Assembly (NCBI RefSeq): GCF_021739485.1
Contig: NZ_JAJFNK010000017.1
Coordinates: 1 to 64,000 of the forward strand
DNA length: 64,000 bases
Direction: 5' to 3'
Source: Alicyclobacillus tolerans
Lineage (GTDB): Bacteria; Bacillota; Bacilli; Alicyclobacillales; Alicyclobacillaceae
Both the position numbers and the translations under genes were made by a program. Of this stretch, positions 7,281 through 15,177 are shown piece after piece. The first letter of the stretch is position 1. Each line of letters starts with the position of its first letter. The notes below the pieces were generated by a model. The model was not told where the DNA came from. It ran no database searches and saw nothing but the letters and a program-made list of their open reading frames with translations.

Positions 7281-8597
7281 ATGAAAATCGAACGTGTGGA
7301 TACGGCCGTTATCCAAGGGAACTACGATTGGACGCTGGTGCGGGTTTATACGGATCACGCCTACGGGACAGGAGAGTGTTTTTGTTCTCCCGGGCTTACA
7401 GCCGTGGTACGGGACATGGCCCCGTTGTTGTTGGGCGAGGATGCGAGGGACGTCGACCGGCTGTGGTATAAGATGCGTTGGGCTGTGTCTCACGCCGGAT
7501 CCACCGGCGGGACTGTCTGGCATGCTATCAGCGGCATCGAAGCGGCACTGTGGGACCTCGTCGGCAAACTCCTGAACGTCCCGGTTTATCAACTGCTGGG
7601 CGGCAAGTACAGGGAGGACATTCGCATTTACATGGACTGCCATGCGGGCGAAGGTCTGGAGGCGCTGTCCAACATTTTACTCCCGGTGTCTCCGGCTTGG
7701 GGCACGCGAAATCACTCCCAGTCCTCCGAGGTGAACCATCCCGCACACGGCCGGGCGTATGGAAAGCCTGACCTCGACGAGGTATTTACGCCGCAGATGT
7801 ATGCCAAACGCGCCAGGGAGGCGGTAGACAAGGGGTTTACAGCCATTAAATTCGATCTGGACGTTCCCAATCCCTACACGTACGACACGTACAACGGCGC
7901 GCTCAATGCAGCCGAGGTCAAATTTATGGCCTCGTTGGCTGAAGCGGTTCGCACCGAAGTTGGAGACCATGTGGACATCGGATTCGATTGCCACTGGAGA
8001 TACAATGTCAGTGACGCCATCCGGCTTGCTCACGCCCTCGAACCGATCGACGCGGCCTTTTTAGAAGACCCCGTTCCGCCGGAAAACATCGAGGCGCAAA
8101 GGTTGATGTCCCAAGCCACGAAAACAGCCATCAGCAGCGGAGAAAACCGCTACCTGAGACATGGGTTCCGGGAAATCTTCGAATCCGGGGCACTGGGACT
8201 GGTAGCGCCGGACTTCCAAAAGGTGGGGGGGTTGCTCGAAGCCAAACGGATCGCCGACATGGCCGACACGTACTACGTCAACGTCGTCCCTCACAATATT
8301 TCAAGCCCCATAGGGACTTTCGCATCCTGCCACGTCGCAGCGGCAACGCCGAACTTTTGGGCACTGGAATTCCACGCGGCGGACGTTCCATTTTGGAACG
8401 ACCTTGTGGATACTGGGAGTTCCGGGCCGATTATCCAAAACGGGGCAATCCACTTGAACGAACGGCCGGGGATTGGCGTGGAGTTGAACGAAACGGTGGC
8501 CAAACGGTACGCAAAACCAGGAGAACTGTGGTTTGGCGAAGCCTTGACTACGAGTGAAAACGCCCCGTTGGGCAGCCAACCGGGGGGCGGCAGATGA
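7281..8597 (+). CDS. Enolase-superfamily sugar-acid dehydratase (mandelate racemase subgroup)
   Basis: A 438-residue member of the mandelate racemase/galactonate dehydratase branch, expected to remove water from an aldonate or related acid to give a 2-keto-3-deoxy acid. Metal and catalytic positions visible are Lys190-x-Asp192 in AIKFDLD, Asp236-x-His238 in GFDCHW, Glu262 in FLEDP, Glu288 in SGENR, Asp311, and His338 in VPHN. The Asp-x-His pair is typical of mannonate/gluconate-type dehydratases. A polar insertion (about residues 135-168, GTRNHSQSSEVNHP) precedes the barrel helix. Start ATG 7281 has GGGAGG upstream. It overlaps the next gene by four bases, indicating translational coupling. 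Confidence 0.85.
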   Translation: MKIERVDTAVIQGNYDWTLVRVYTDHAYGTGECFCSPGLTAVVRDMAPLLLGEDARDVDRLWYKMRWAVSHAGSTGGTVWHAISGIEAALWDLVGKLLNVPVYQLLGGKYREDIRIYMDCHAGEGLEALSNILLPVSPAWGTRNHSQSSEVNHPAHGRAYGKPDLDEVFTPQMYAKRAREAVDKGFTAIKFDLDVPNPYTYDTYNGALNAAEVKFMASLAEAVRTEVGDHVDIGFDCHWRYNVSDAIRLAHALEPIDAAFLEDPVPPENIEAQRLMSQATKTAISSGENRYLRHGFREIFESGALGLVAPDFQKVGGLLEAKRIADMADTYYVNVVPHNISSPIGTFASCHVAAATPNFWALEFHAADVPFWNDLVDTGSSGPIIQNGAIHLNERPGIGVELNETVAKRYAKPGELWFGEALTTSENAPLGSQPGGGR

Positions 8598-9595
8598 ACC
8601 TTTCCCTTTCCAGTGAGGTGATTCAATACCTGAAGGACCGCGGACTGCTCGATCGCGGTGATTTAAACGTTTCCGTGGAACCGTTTTCCGGCGGCGTGTC
8701 CAGCGACGTCGTGCGCGTACAAACGCCGAATGCGGCGTTTGTTCTCAAACAGGCTCTGCCGAAGCTGCGGGTCCAAGAGGACTGGTATGCAGACTTAAAG
8801 CGCGGGGTTTTGGAGCGGCAGTGCCTGCAGTGGGCTATCGACGTCATTCCACACTCCGTGCCCAAAGTCTTGCTGGCCGACGATGCAAACGGCGTGTTTG
8901 CCATGGAGTATATTCAGGGGCCGGTGTGGAAAAAGGAGCTTTTGGACGGACAGGTTGATGTGAATATGGCTGTCAGAGTCGGGGAACTGCTTGCGAAAGT
9001 GCACCGACAGTCGCATCGGCAAAAGGAAAACTTGACCGCGTTTTTTGACAAGCAGTTGTTTTACGAATTGCGGATTGCGCCGTATTTTGCGTTTGTCCGC
9101 GACCGGCTCGGTCCAGGTGAAGTTGGAGTGTCCAAACAGCTCGACGACGTCATGGAACACATGATGACTGCACAAGACGTACTGGTTCACGGGGACTTCA
9201 GCCCAAAGAACATTATTTTGGCACAGCGGGGTCCCATCCTGCTCGATTGGGAAGTGGCCCATATTGGCCACCCGTCCTTTGACATCGCTTTTCTGCTGAA
9301 TCATTTGCTGCTCAAGGCCATGCACCTTCCAGCTTTGAAGCACCGTTTTGTAGAGGCTGCCGAGTCGTTTTACAACGCGTATTTCTCGGCTGTGGAGGTC
9401 GTGTCTGAACCGGCCTTGAGGAACATCACTTTGCGTACGCTTGGAGCGCTGATGGTCGCTCGGGTGGACGGAAAGTCACCCGTTGAATACCTGACCGAAG
9501 CTCAACAAAACCAAGCCCGTCAGATTGGTTTTTTGCTCCTCGAAAACTCGATGGCCTCCCTGCGTGAATTGGGTGTTGCGCTTGGAACGGCTTGA
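8594..9595 (+). CDS. APH/choline-kinase-fold phosphotransferase
   Basis: A 333-residue kinase of the aminoglycoside phosphotransferase fold. Motifs are VHGDFSPKNII (catalytic loop, Asp and Asn) and LLDWEVAHIGHPSFD (metal-binding Asp), with an N-lobe containing FSGGVSSDVVRV and AFVLKQA (ATP lysine). Relatives phosphorylate small metabolites such as 5-methylthioribose, homoserine or choline as well as antibiotics. It is translationally coupled to the sugar-acid dehydratase (ATGA overlap) and followed closely by an enolase-like gene, so a metabolic substrate, perhaps a sugar acid or keto-acid, is far more likely than an antibiotic. The actual substrate cannot be read. Confidence 0.75.
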   Translation: MNLSLSSEVIQYLKDRGLLDRGDLNVSVEPFSGGVSSDVVRVQTPNAAFVLKQALPKLRVQEDWYADLKRGVLERQCLQWAIDVIPHSVPKVLLADDANGVFAMEYIQGPVWKKELLDGQVDVNMAVRVGELLAKVHRQSHRQKENLTAFFDKQLFYELRIAPYFAFVRDRLGPGEVGVSKQLDDVMEHMMTAQDVLVHGDFSPKNIILAQRGPILLDWEVAHIGHPSFDIAFLLNHLLLKAMHLPALKHRFVEAAESFYNAYFSAVEVVSEPALRNITLRTLGALMVARVDGKSPVEYLTEAQQNQARQIGFLLLENSMASLRELGVALGTA

Positions 9596-9614
9596 AAATA
9601 AGGGGGATGCACCT

Positions 9615-10895
9615 GTGACAAAGATTCAGTCCATCAAGGCCAGACAAGTTCTCGACTCCCGCGGGCTGCCGACACTGGAAGTCGATGTGGTGTTGGAAAG
9701 TGGACGCCTTAGTTCAGCCATGGTGCCATCCGGAGCTTCTACTGGAAGGCACGAGGCGCTGGAACTGCGCGATGGGAATCCTTCCCTTTATGGAGGGAAA
9801 AGTGTCTATCAGGCCGTGGCCAACGTGAACGAAACGATTGGAAAAGCCCTCGCGGGGAAAAGTGTGTTGGACCAAAACGCGATCGATCAAGCCATGGTGG
9901 AACTCGATGGAACCCGTCAAAAGACGAATCTAGGCGCCAACGCGACCTTAGGGGTGTCTCTCGCCGTCGCCCGCGCGGCTGCGGACAGTCAAGGACTGCC
10001 GCTGCACCGATATTTAAACCACCTATACAGCGGACCGCGGCCGGTCATTCCGATGCCGATGGTCAACGTCATGAGCGGGGGACTGCACGCCGGAGGCAAC
10101 CTCGACATGCAGGATTTCTTGGTGATACCCGTGGGCGCAAAAACGTACAGTGAAGCGATGCATTTGGTGTTCAACGTGTACCACGCTACCCGCACGGTGC
10201 TGACCGAACGCGGGTACGATGTCCGCTTGGTAGCCGACGAGGGCGGGCTGGCGCCAAAACTGGGAACCAACGAGGAAGCCTTAGCCCTCCTGAGCGAGGG
10301 AATTGAGCGGGCGGGTTATCGGGCTTTCACGGACGCAGCCATCGCAATCGACGTGGCTTCCACACACTTTTGGCAGCAAGGAAATATGTACCATCTGCAC
10401 GCGGAACAGCGGGCCTTAACGGCAACGGAAATGACGGACTTACTAGCAGAATGGACGCGAAAGTATCCCGTGGTCTCCATTGAGGACGGGTTGGGCGAAG
10501 ACGACTGGGAGGGGTGGGAGCTTTTGACCCAGCACCTTGGCGGCAGCGTCCAACTGATTGGAGACGACTTGTTCACCACGTCAACCGTCAGGTTGCAGGA
10601 AGGAATTTCTCGTCGCGTGGCCAATTCCATTCTGGTGAAGGTCAATCAAATTGGCACGTTGTCCGAAACCTTGGCCGCGGTGCGTCTCGCTCAGGAGCAC
10701 GGGTACAGCACCGTGATCTCTGCGCGTTCCGGGGAAACTGAAGACCCGTTTCTGGCAGATTTGGCCGTGGCGACGGGAGCCGGCCAGATTAAAATCGGTT
10801 CCATTACACGGTCTGAACGTTTGGCGAAGTACAATCGCCTGTTCCGCATCGAAGAGGAATTGCGCAATGAGGCTTCCTTTTACGCGTGGCCGTGA
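9615..10895 (+). CDS. eno: Divergent enolase (phosphopyruvate hydratase paralogue)
   Basis: A 426-residue protein of normal enolase length. Conserved features include GASTGRHEALELRD, VADEGGLAP, VVSIEDGLGEDDW, QLIGDDLF, LVKVNQIGTL (catalytic Lys342) and GQIKIGS (Lys393). Two classical active-site residues differ: the position of yeast Glu168 is Asp167 (MQDF in place of QEF), and the position of yeast His373 is Ala370 (SARSGETED in place of SHRSGETED). The His159 equivalent is kept (His158). Start GTG 9615 follows AGGGGG. It is the third gene of the sigma-54-driven operon behind a dehydratase and kinase, so it may act on a modified substrate rather than serve glycolysis. Confidence 0.85.
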   Translation: MTKIQSIKARQVLDSRGLPTLEVDVVLESGRLSSAMVPSGASTGRHEALELRDGNPSLYGGKSVYQAVANVNETIGKALAGKSVLDQNAIDQAMVELDGTRQKTNLGANATLGVSLAVARAAADSQGLPLHRYLNHLYSGPRPVIPMPMVNVMSGGLHAGGNLDMQDFLVIPVGAKTYSEAMHLVFNVYHATRTVLTERGYDVRLVADEGGLAPKLGTNEEALALLSEGIERAGYRAFTDAAIAIDVASTHFWQQGNMYHLHAEQRALTATEMTDLLAEWTRKYPVVSIEDGLGEDDWEGWELLTQHLGGSVQLIGDDLFTTSTVRLQEGISRRVANSILVKVNQIGTLSETLAAVRLAQEHGYSTVISARSGETEDPFLADLAVATGAGQIKIGSITRSERLAKYNRLFRIEEELRNEASFYAWP

Positions 10896-11009
10896 AGCAG
10901 GATGAGAGCTTGAGGAAGGGGCCGCCGGTGCGAAGACAGTGACTGAGCCGCGCTCTTTAGACTCGCACTCGCACCCCAAGTCCGCCTGCTTCGCGTGTGT
11001 TGCAAAAAG

Positions 11010-11025
11010 CGGCATGTGAGTTGCA
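11010..11025 (+). promoter_or_regulatory. Probable sigma-54 promoter
   Basis: CGGCATGTGAGTTGCA has GG and GC exactly ten bases apart and a perfect TTGCA -12 box; only the first T of the -24 box is changed. The predicted start near 11036 gives a leader of about 55 bases before the aminotransferase ATG at 11091. Confidence 0.6.
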
Positions 11026-11090
11026 AGATTCACCTTGACCTCAAGAGAGACTGGAACACACAGCAAATATAAACTAAGGAGAAATTTAGA

Positions 11091-12281
11091 ATGAATTTTG
11101 CAGACAGAATGAGCCGCTTAGGCACCGAGAATGCGTTTGAAGTGTTGGCAGAGGTCAAGAAGCTGGAGGCGCAAGGCCGCGACGTCGTGAGCTTTGCGAT
11201 TGGAGAACCGGATTTCGACACCCCGGAGCACATTAAGGAGGCTGCCATTCGCGCTATGGCTGGCAACGAAACCCACTACGCTCCGTCTGCGGGGATCCTG
11301 CCGCTGCGTGAAGAAATTGCCTCCTATGTTGCGCGAACCCGCAACATCGAAGTGCACCCAGACGAAGTCGTGGTCACGCCAGGGGCTAAACCCATCATGT
11401 TTTTTACCATTCAGGCGCTGGTCAACCCCGGTGACGAAGTGATTTACCCAACCCCTGGCTTTCCCATCTACGAATCGCTGATTCGCTTTGTCGGAGGGCA
11501 CCCGGTCCCTGTGCCGCTGTTGGAGGAGAGGAACTTCAGTTTCGACGTGGAGTATTTGGCAAAGCTTATCACGCCCAAAACCAAGCTGATTATTTTAAAC
11601 AGTCCGCAGAATCCCACCGGGGGCATGCTGTCGTACGAAGACCTGCGGTTTCTCTCGGAACTTGCGGTTCAACACGACTTGTGGGTGCTCGCGGACGAGA
11701 TTTACAGCCGTATCGTGTACAGCGGAGAATTTCACAGCATCAGTTCGTTCCCCGGCATGAAGGAACGAACCGTGATCCTGGACGGGTTCTCCAAAACATA
11801 CGCCATGACGGGCTGGCGTTTGGGTTATGGAGTAATGAACCGCCGTTTAGCCGAACTGGTTGCGCGGCTGGTCACGAACTCCGAGTCCTGCACCAACACC
11901 TTTGTTCAATATGGGGGGATTGCGGCGTTAACCGGCCCGCAAGATGCGGTGACGGCGATGGTGGCCGAGTTTAAGGCGCGTCGCGACCTGATTGTGGAGG
12001 AACTCAATCGCATCCCTGGAGTGAAGTGCCTTGTGCCCGGCGGAGCGTTTTACGTGTATCCCAACGTATCCGGAGTTTGCCAAAACCTTGGCTTTGCCAG
12101 CGCCAAGGAACTGCAGCAGCATTTTTTGCATGCTGCGGGAGTGGCTGTATTGCCGCGGACGGCGTTTGGCAGCCGGACCGAACACGAGAATGGGGAGTAC
12201 ATCCGCTTGTCTTACGCCACCTCGCGGGAAAAAATTCGCGAGGGAATCTCTCGCATGAGAGAGGCCGTTGAACGGGCCTAA
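11091..12281 (+). CDS. Class I aminotransferase (aspartate aminotransferase-like)
   Basis: A 396-residue fold-type I PLP enzyme transferring amino groups between an amino acid and a 2-oxoacid. Visible motifs are SFAIGEPDFDTPEHI, ETHYAPSAG, NSPQNPTGGML, WVLADEIYS and the PLP lysine (Lys235) in DGFSKTYAMTGWR, with the substrate-carboxylate Arg in the C-terminal YIRLSYA segment. Start ATG 11091 follows AAGGAGA. It lies as a single gene between two sigma-54 promoters, so it is probably co-induced with the catabolic genes; the keto-acid partner is unknown. Confidence 0.88.
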   Translation: MNFADRMSRLGTENAFEVLAEVKKLEAQGRDVVSFAIGEPDFDTPEHIKEAAIRAMAGNETHYAPSAGILPLREEIASYVARTRNIEVHPDEVVVTPGAKPIMFFTIQALVNPGDEVIYPTPGFPIYESLIRFVGGHPVPVPLLEERNFSFDVEYLAKLITPKTKLIILNSPQNPTGGMLSYEDLRFLSELAVQHDLWVLADEIYSRIVYSGEFHSISSFPGMKERTVILDGFSKTYAMTGWRLGYGVMNRRLAELVARLVTNSESCTNTFVQYGGIAALTGPQDAVTAMVAEFKARRDLIVEELNRIPGVKCLVPGGAFYVYPNVSGVCQNLGFASAKELQQHFLHAAGVAVLPRTAFGSRTEHENGEYIRLSYATSREKIREGISRMREAVERA

Positions 12282-12324
12282 GCCGGTTGAGCGACGCGCC
12301 AAGCGGTCGTTTGCTTTTTGACCG

Positions 12325-12340
12325 TGGCATGCAACTTGCT
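12325..12340 (+). promoter_or_regulatory. Sigma-54 (-24/-12) promoter
   Basis: TGGCATGCAACTTGCT fits TGGCAYR-N4-TTGCW with the exact GG-N10-GC spacing. The predicted start near 12350 gives a leader of about 190 bases. An inverted repeat CGGTC...GACCG overlaps the DNA just upstream (12305-12324). It would drive the operon running from the dehydratase at 12543 to the BenE-type permease ending at 18554. Confidence 0.75.
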
Positions 12341-12380
12341 TAACAACGACTTCCAGGACGCGAAACCGCATACGTGCGCA

Positions 12381-12458
12381 CCCGTATGGGGCGGGAACAT
12401 ATGGTGTGCCCCGCACGGGTTGAACCCTATCGGTTGAAACGTATAGGTTGAACCCACA
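12381..12458 (+). other. Leader hairpin and short tandem repeats
   Basis: Within the predicted leader, CCCGTATGGGGC (12381-12392) can pair with GCCCCGCACGGG (12408-12419), with ten of twelve bases matching and a 15-base loop. It is followed by three degenerate copies of a 14-15 base unit built on GGTTGAAMC (about 12417-12458). No terminator U-run follows, so an mRNA-stabilising or protein-binding role is possible, or simply slippage DNA. Confidence 0.4.
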
Positions 12459-12542
12459 ACCGATGGAACCGTGAAGGTAGATATTGGGGAGTTTCGCGCA
12501 ATCTCGCAGCTTAAGTGAGCTCAAAAGGGTGGTGTCGTTTTC

Positions 12543-14273
12543 GTGGGATTCGGACAGGGCGTGACTTCTTATGGAGATGCCGGATTTAGTACGTTTTTGC
12601 GCAGAGCATTTTCGCGGCATTTAGGTTTTGACGACAAGGACCTGGCCAAGCCGGTCATCGGAATTTGCAACACCGAGAGCGAAGTCAACCGTTGTCATAC
12701 GCACTTTGGACCCATTGTCGACGCGGTAAAACGAGGAGTCTTGATGCAGGGCGGCATTCCGCTCGAATTTCCAACCATTTCGCTGGGTGAGGTGTTCACC
12801 ACACCGACCGCCATGCTGTACCGCAACCTCGCGGCCATGGATACGGAGGAGATGATTCGCGCACAGCCTCTGGATGGAGTGGTGCTGGTCACGGGTTGCG
12901 ACAAGACCACACCGGCCGCTTTAATGGGCGCTGCGAGTGCAGACGTACCGGCCATCCTGATTACGGGCGGCCCGATGATGAACGGCGAATACGAGGGCAA
13001 AACCCTTGGCGCCTGCACCGACTGCCGGTTTTTTTGGCAGGAGTACAGGGCGGGCAAGCTGTCGGACCAAGAGATTGAGGACATTAACCAGGCCTTGGCT
13101 CCGAGCGCGGGCCACTGCATGGTCATGGGCAGCGCGAGTACGATGGCCGTGTGTGCCGAAGCGATGGGCATGATGCTGCCAGGTGCGGCGGCCGTTCCTG
13201 CGACCGACAACCGGAGACTGCGTTTAGCGGAAGAGACGGGCCGCAAAATTGTAGAGCTCGTAGCCAAGGGAATCCGTCCCTCGCAAATCATGACCTATGA
13301 AGCGTTTGAGAATGGCATTCGAGCGTTACAGGCTACCGGCGGATCGACCAATGCTGTCATTCATTTGGTTGCCATTGCAGGCCGACTCGGCATCGATTTG
13401 CCGCTGTCCTTGTTTGATGAACTTGGCAAGACCACGCCGTTCCTCGGCAACTTGAAGCCGGCCGGGGAATTTCAAATGCAAGACTTTGACCGGGCGGGGG
13501 GCGTCCCGGCGGTCATGAAGGAAATCGAGGACCTGTTGCACACGTCTTGCTTAACGGTGACGGCCCAGAGTGTCAAGGAGAACCTCAAGCCTTTCTCCCG
13601 CCCCAAGCACGAGTCGTATAAGCGGGTGATTGCCACGGCGGAAGAACCCTTTTATCAGGAAGGCGGGCTCGTGGTGCTGACCGGAAACCTGGCTCCAAAC
13701 GGAGCTGTCATCAAGCCCAAAGCGGCTTCGTCTAAGTTTTTGAAACACACAGGCCGTGCAGTTGTGTTTAATTCCGCCGACGACCTGGAAAAGCGCATTG
13801 ACGACCCGAATTTGGATGTGACCGAAAACGACGTTCTGGTTTTGAAAAACGCCGGACCTGTGGGAGCGCCGGGGATGCCTGAAGCGGGCATGCTGCCGAT
13901 TCCGTCCAAATTGCTCAAACAAGGCGTTCGCGACATGGTGCGAATTTCGGATTGCCGCATGAGCGGAACCGCTTTTGGCACCGTGGTCCTACACGTGGCC
14001 CCTGAAGCGGCTATCGGAGGTCCGTTGGCCTTGGTTCAAGACGGAGACCTGATTGAGTTGGATGTCGAAGCCAGAAAAATTGAACTGTTGGTCGACGATG
14101 CTGAACTCGAACGCCGCAGGGCAGCTTGGCAGCCTGAGGTGCAAATGGCGGCACGCGGCTACATCCGCCTCTTCCAAGAGCACGTTTTGCAAGCGGATGA
14201 AGGCTGCGACTTTGACTTTTTGCGCCGCGTCCCTAAACGAGCCGTTGGCCAACGAATGGAGGAGAACCGATGA
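12543..14273 (+). CDS. IlvD/Edd-family sugar-acid dehydratase (arabinonate/xylonate type)
   Basis: A 576-residue iron-sulfur dehydratase converting an aldonate to its 2-keto-3-deoxy acid. Cys51 (NRCHTHF), Cys119 (GCDKTTPAA) and Cys192 (GHCMVMGSAST) have the same spacing as the three [2Fe-2S] ligands known for Rhizobium L-arabinonate dehydratase (Cys59, Cys127, Cys200); GACTDCRFFWQEYRAG is also typical of this branch rather than of true dihydroxyacid dehydratase. Start GTG 12543. The stop overlaps the next gene (ATGA), so it is coupled to the FAH-fold enzyme. Likely first step of a pentonate or related pathway in this operon. Confidence 0.87.
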   Translation: MGFGQGVTSYGDAGFSTFLRRAFSRHLGFDDKDLAKPVIGICNTESEVNRCHTHFGPIVDAVKRGVLMQGGIPLEFPTISLGEVFTTPTAMLYRNLAAMDTEEMIRAQPLDGVVLVTGCDKTTPAALMGAASADVPAILITGGPMMNGEYEGKTLGACTDCRFFWQEYRAGKLSDQEIEDINQALAPSAGHCMVMGSASTMAVCAEAMGMMLPGAAAVPATDNRRLRLAEETGRKIVELVAKGIRPSQIMTYEAFENGIRALQATGGSTNAVIHLVAIAGRLGIDLPLSLFDELGKTTPFLGNLKPAGEFQMQDFDRAGGVPAVMKEIEDLLHTSCLTVTAQSVKENLKPFSRPKHESYKRVIATAEEPFYQEGGLVVLTGNLAPNGAVIKPKAASSKFLKHTGRAVVFNSADDLEKRIDDPNLDVTENDVLVLKNAGPVGAPGMPEAGMLPIPSKLLKQGVRDMVRISDCRMSGTAFGTVVLHVAPEAAIGGPLALVQDGDLIELDVEARKIELLVDDAELERRRAAWQPEVQMAARGYIRLFQEHVLQADEGCDFDFLRRVPKRAVGQRMEENR

Positions 14274-15142
14274 GACTCGTCACCATCAAGAACGCAGGGC
14301 GCGAAGAAGCCGCTGTACGCTTTGGCGATCGCGTCGTCCCTGTGCGCGTCATCAACGAAGTGTTCGACACTCGCTTTGCAACGGATATGCTAGGCTTGTT
14401 GGAAACTGAAAGCCTGCCTTCTCTGTCAGCTGCGGCAGCGGGAATAACCGGCCAAGACTTAGGACCGTTGACCGGACAGTCTCTGGCGCTTTCCGAGTGC
14501 CAATTTGGGCCGCTGTACCGCAGGCCTCGGAAAATCTGGGGCATCGGGTTGAACTACCGCGAGCATGCCGGGGACCTGTCTGCCATCCATCCTACCGAGG
14601 AACCGGCAAGTTTTATGAAATCGGATACGACCATCATTGGGCCCGGCGACGACATTGTGCTTCCGGTCCAGTCCGAACGGGTGACTGCAGAGGCGGAGAT
14701 CGCCGTAGTCATCGGTAAAGAGTGTAAAAACGTGTCTCTGGAAGACGCGCCGAGCGTCATCGCCGGGTTCACTCCGGTCATCGACATGACCGCAGAGGAC
14801 ATTTTGCAAAAAAACCCGCGCTTTTTGACCCGGGCCAAAAACTTTGACACGTTCTTCAGCTTCGGCCCTGAGTTATTGACGCCTGAAGAAATTTCTGACC
14901 TGCACAACCTGACGGTAGGCACGTACAACAACGGGTCCCTGCACCGGGAAAACGTCGTTGCGAACATGCAGTTTCTGCCGTACTTTCTCGTGTCTTTTCA
15001 CTCCCGCGTCATGACGCTTTTGCCTGGAGATATCATTTCCACGGGAACCCCAGGGGCTGTCGTCATTCGCAACGGAGACAAGGCAGAATGCCGGATCGAC
15101 GGGTTTTTACCTTTGGCAAATCCGGTTCGCCAAGACGCGTGA
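14270..15142 (+). CDS. Fumarylacetoacetate hydrolase-family enzyme
   Basis: A 290-residue FAH-fold protein. An N-terminal capping region is followed by the catalytic domain with IWGIGLNYREHAGD, FMKSDTTIIGPGD, and acidic metal ligands in VTAEAEIAVVIGKE, then FDTFFSFGPELL and GDIISTGTPGAVV. Family members hydrolyse C-C bonds, decarboxylate, or dehydrate 2-keto-3-deoxy acids. Placed directly after an IlvD-type dehydratase with a four-base overlap, it is well positioned to process the 2-keto-3-deoxy acid (dehydratase or diketo-acid hydrolase). Confidence 0.85.
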   Translation: MRLVTIKNAGREEAAVRFGDRVVPVRVINEVFDTRFATDMLGLLETESLPSLSAAAAGITGQDLGPLTGQSLALSECQFGPLYRRPRKIWGIGLNYREHAGDLSAIHPTEEPASFMKSDTTIIGPGDDIVLPVQSERVTAEAEIAVVIGKECKNVSLEDAPSVIAGFTPVIDMTAEDILQKNPRFLTRAKNFDTFFSFGPELLTPEEISDLHNLTVGTYNNGSLHRENVVANMQFLPYFLVSFHSRVMTLLPGDIISTGTPGAVVIRNGDKAECRIDGFLPLANPVRQDA

Positions 15143-15177
15143 TGTTATAAAGCCGCAACAAAGGCAAAGGAGGCCGT

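Noticed and set aside
8594-9595. Possible aminoglycoside resistance gene.
   Set aside because: APH fold is shared with many metabolic kinases, and overlap with a dehydratase gene points to metabolism.
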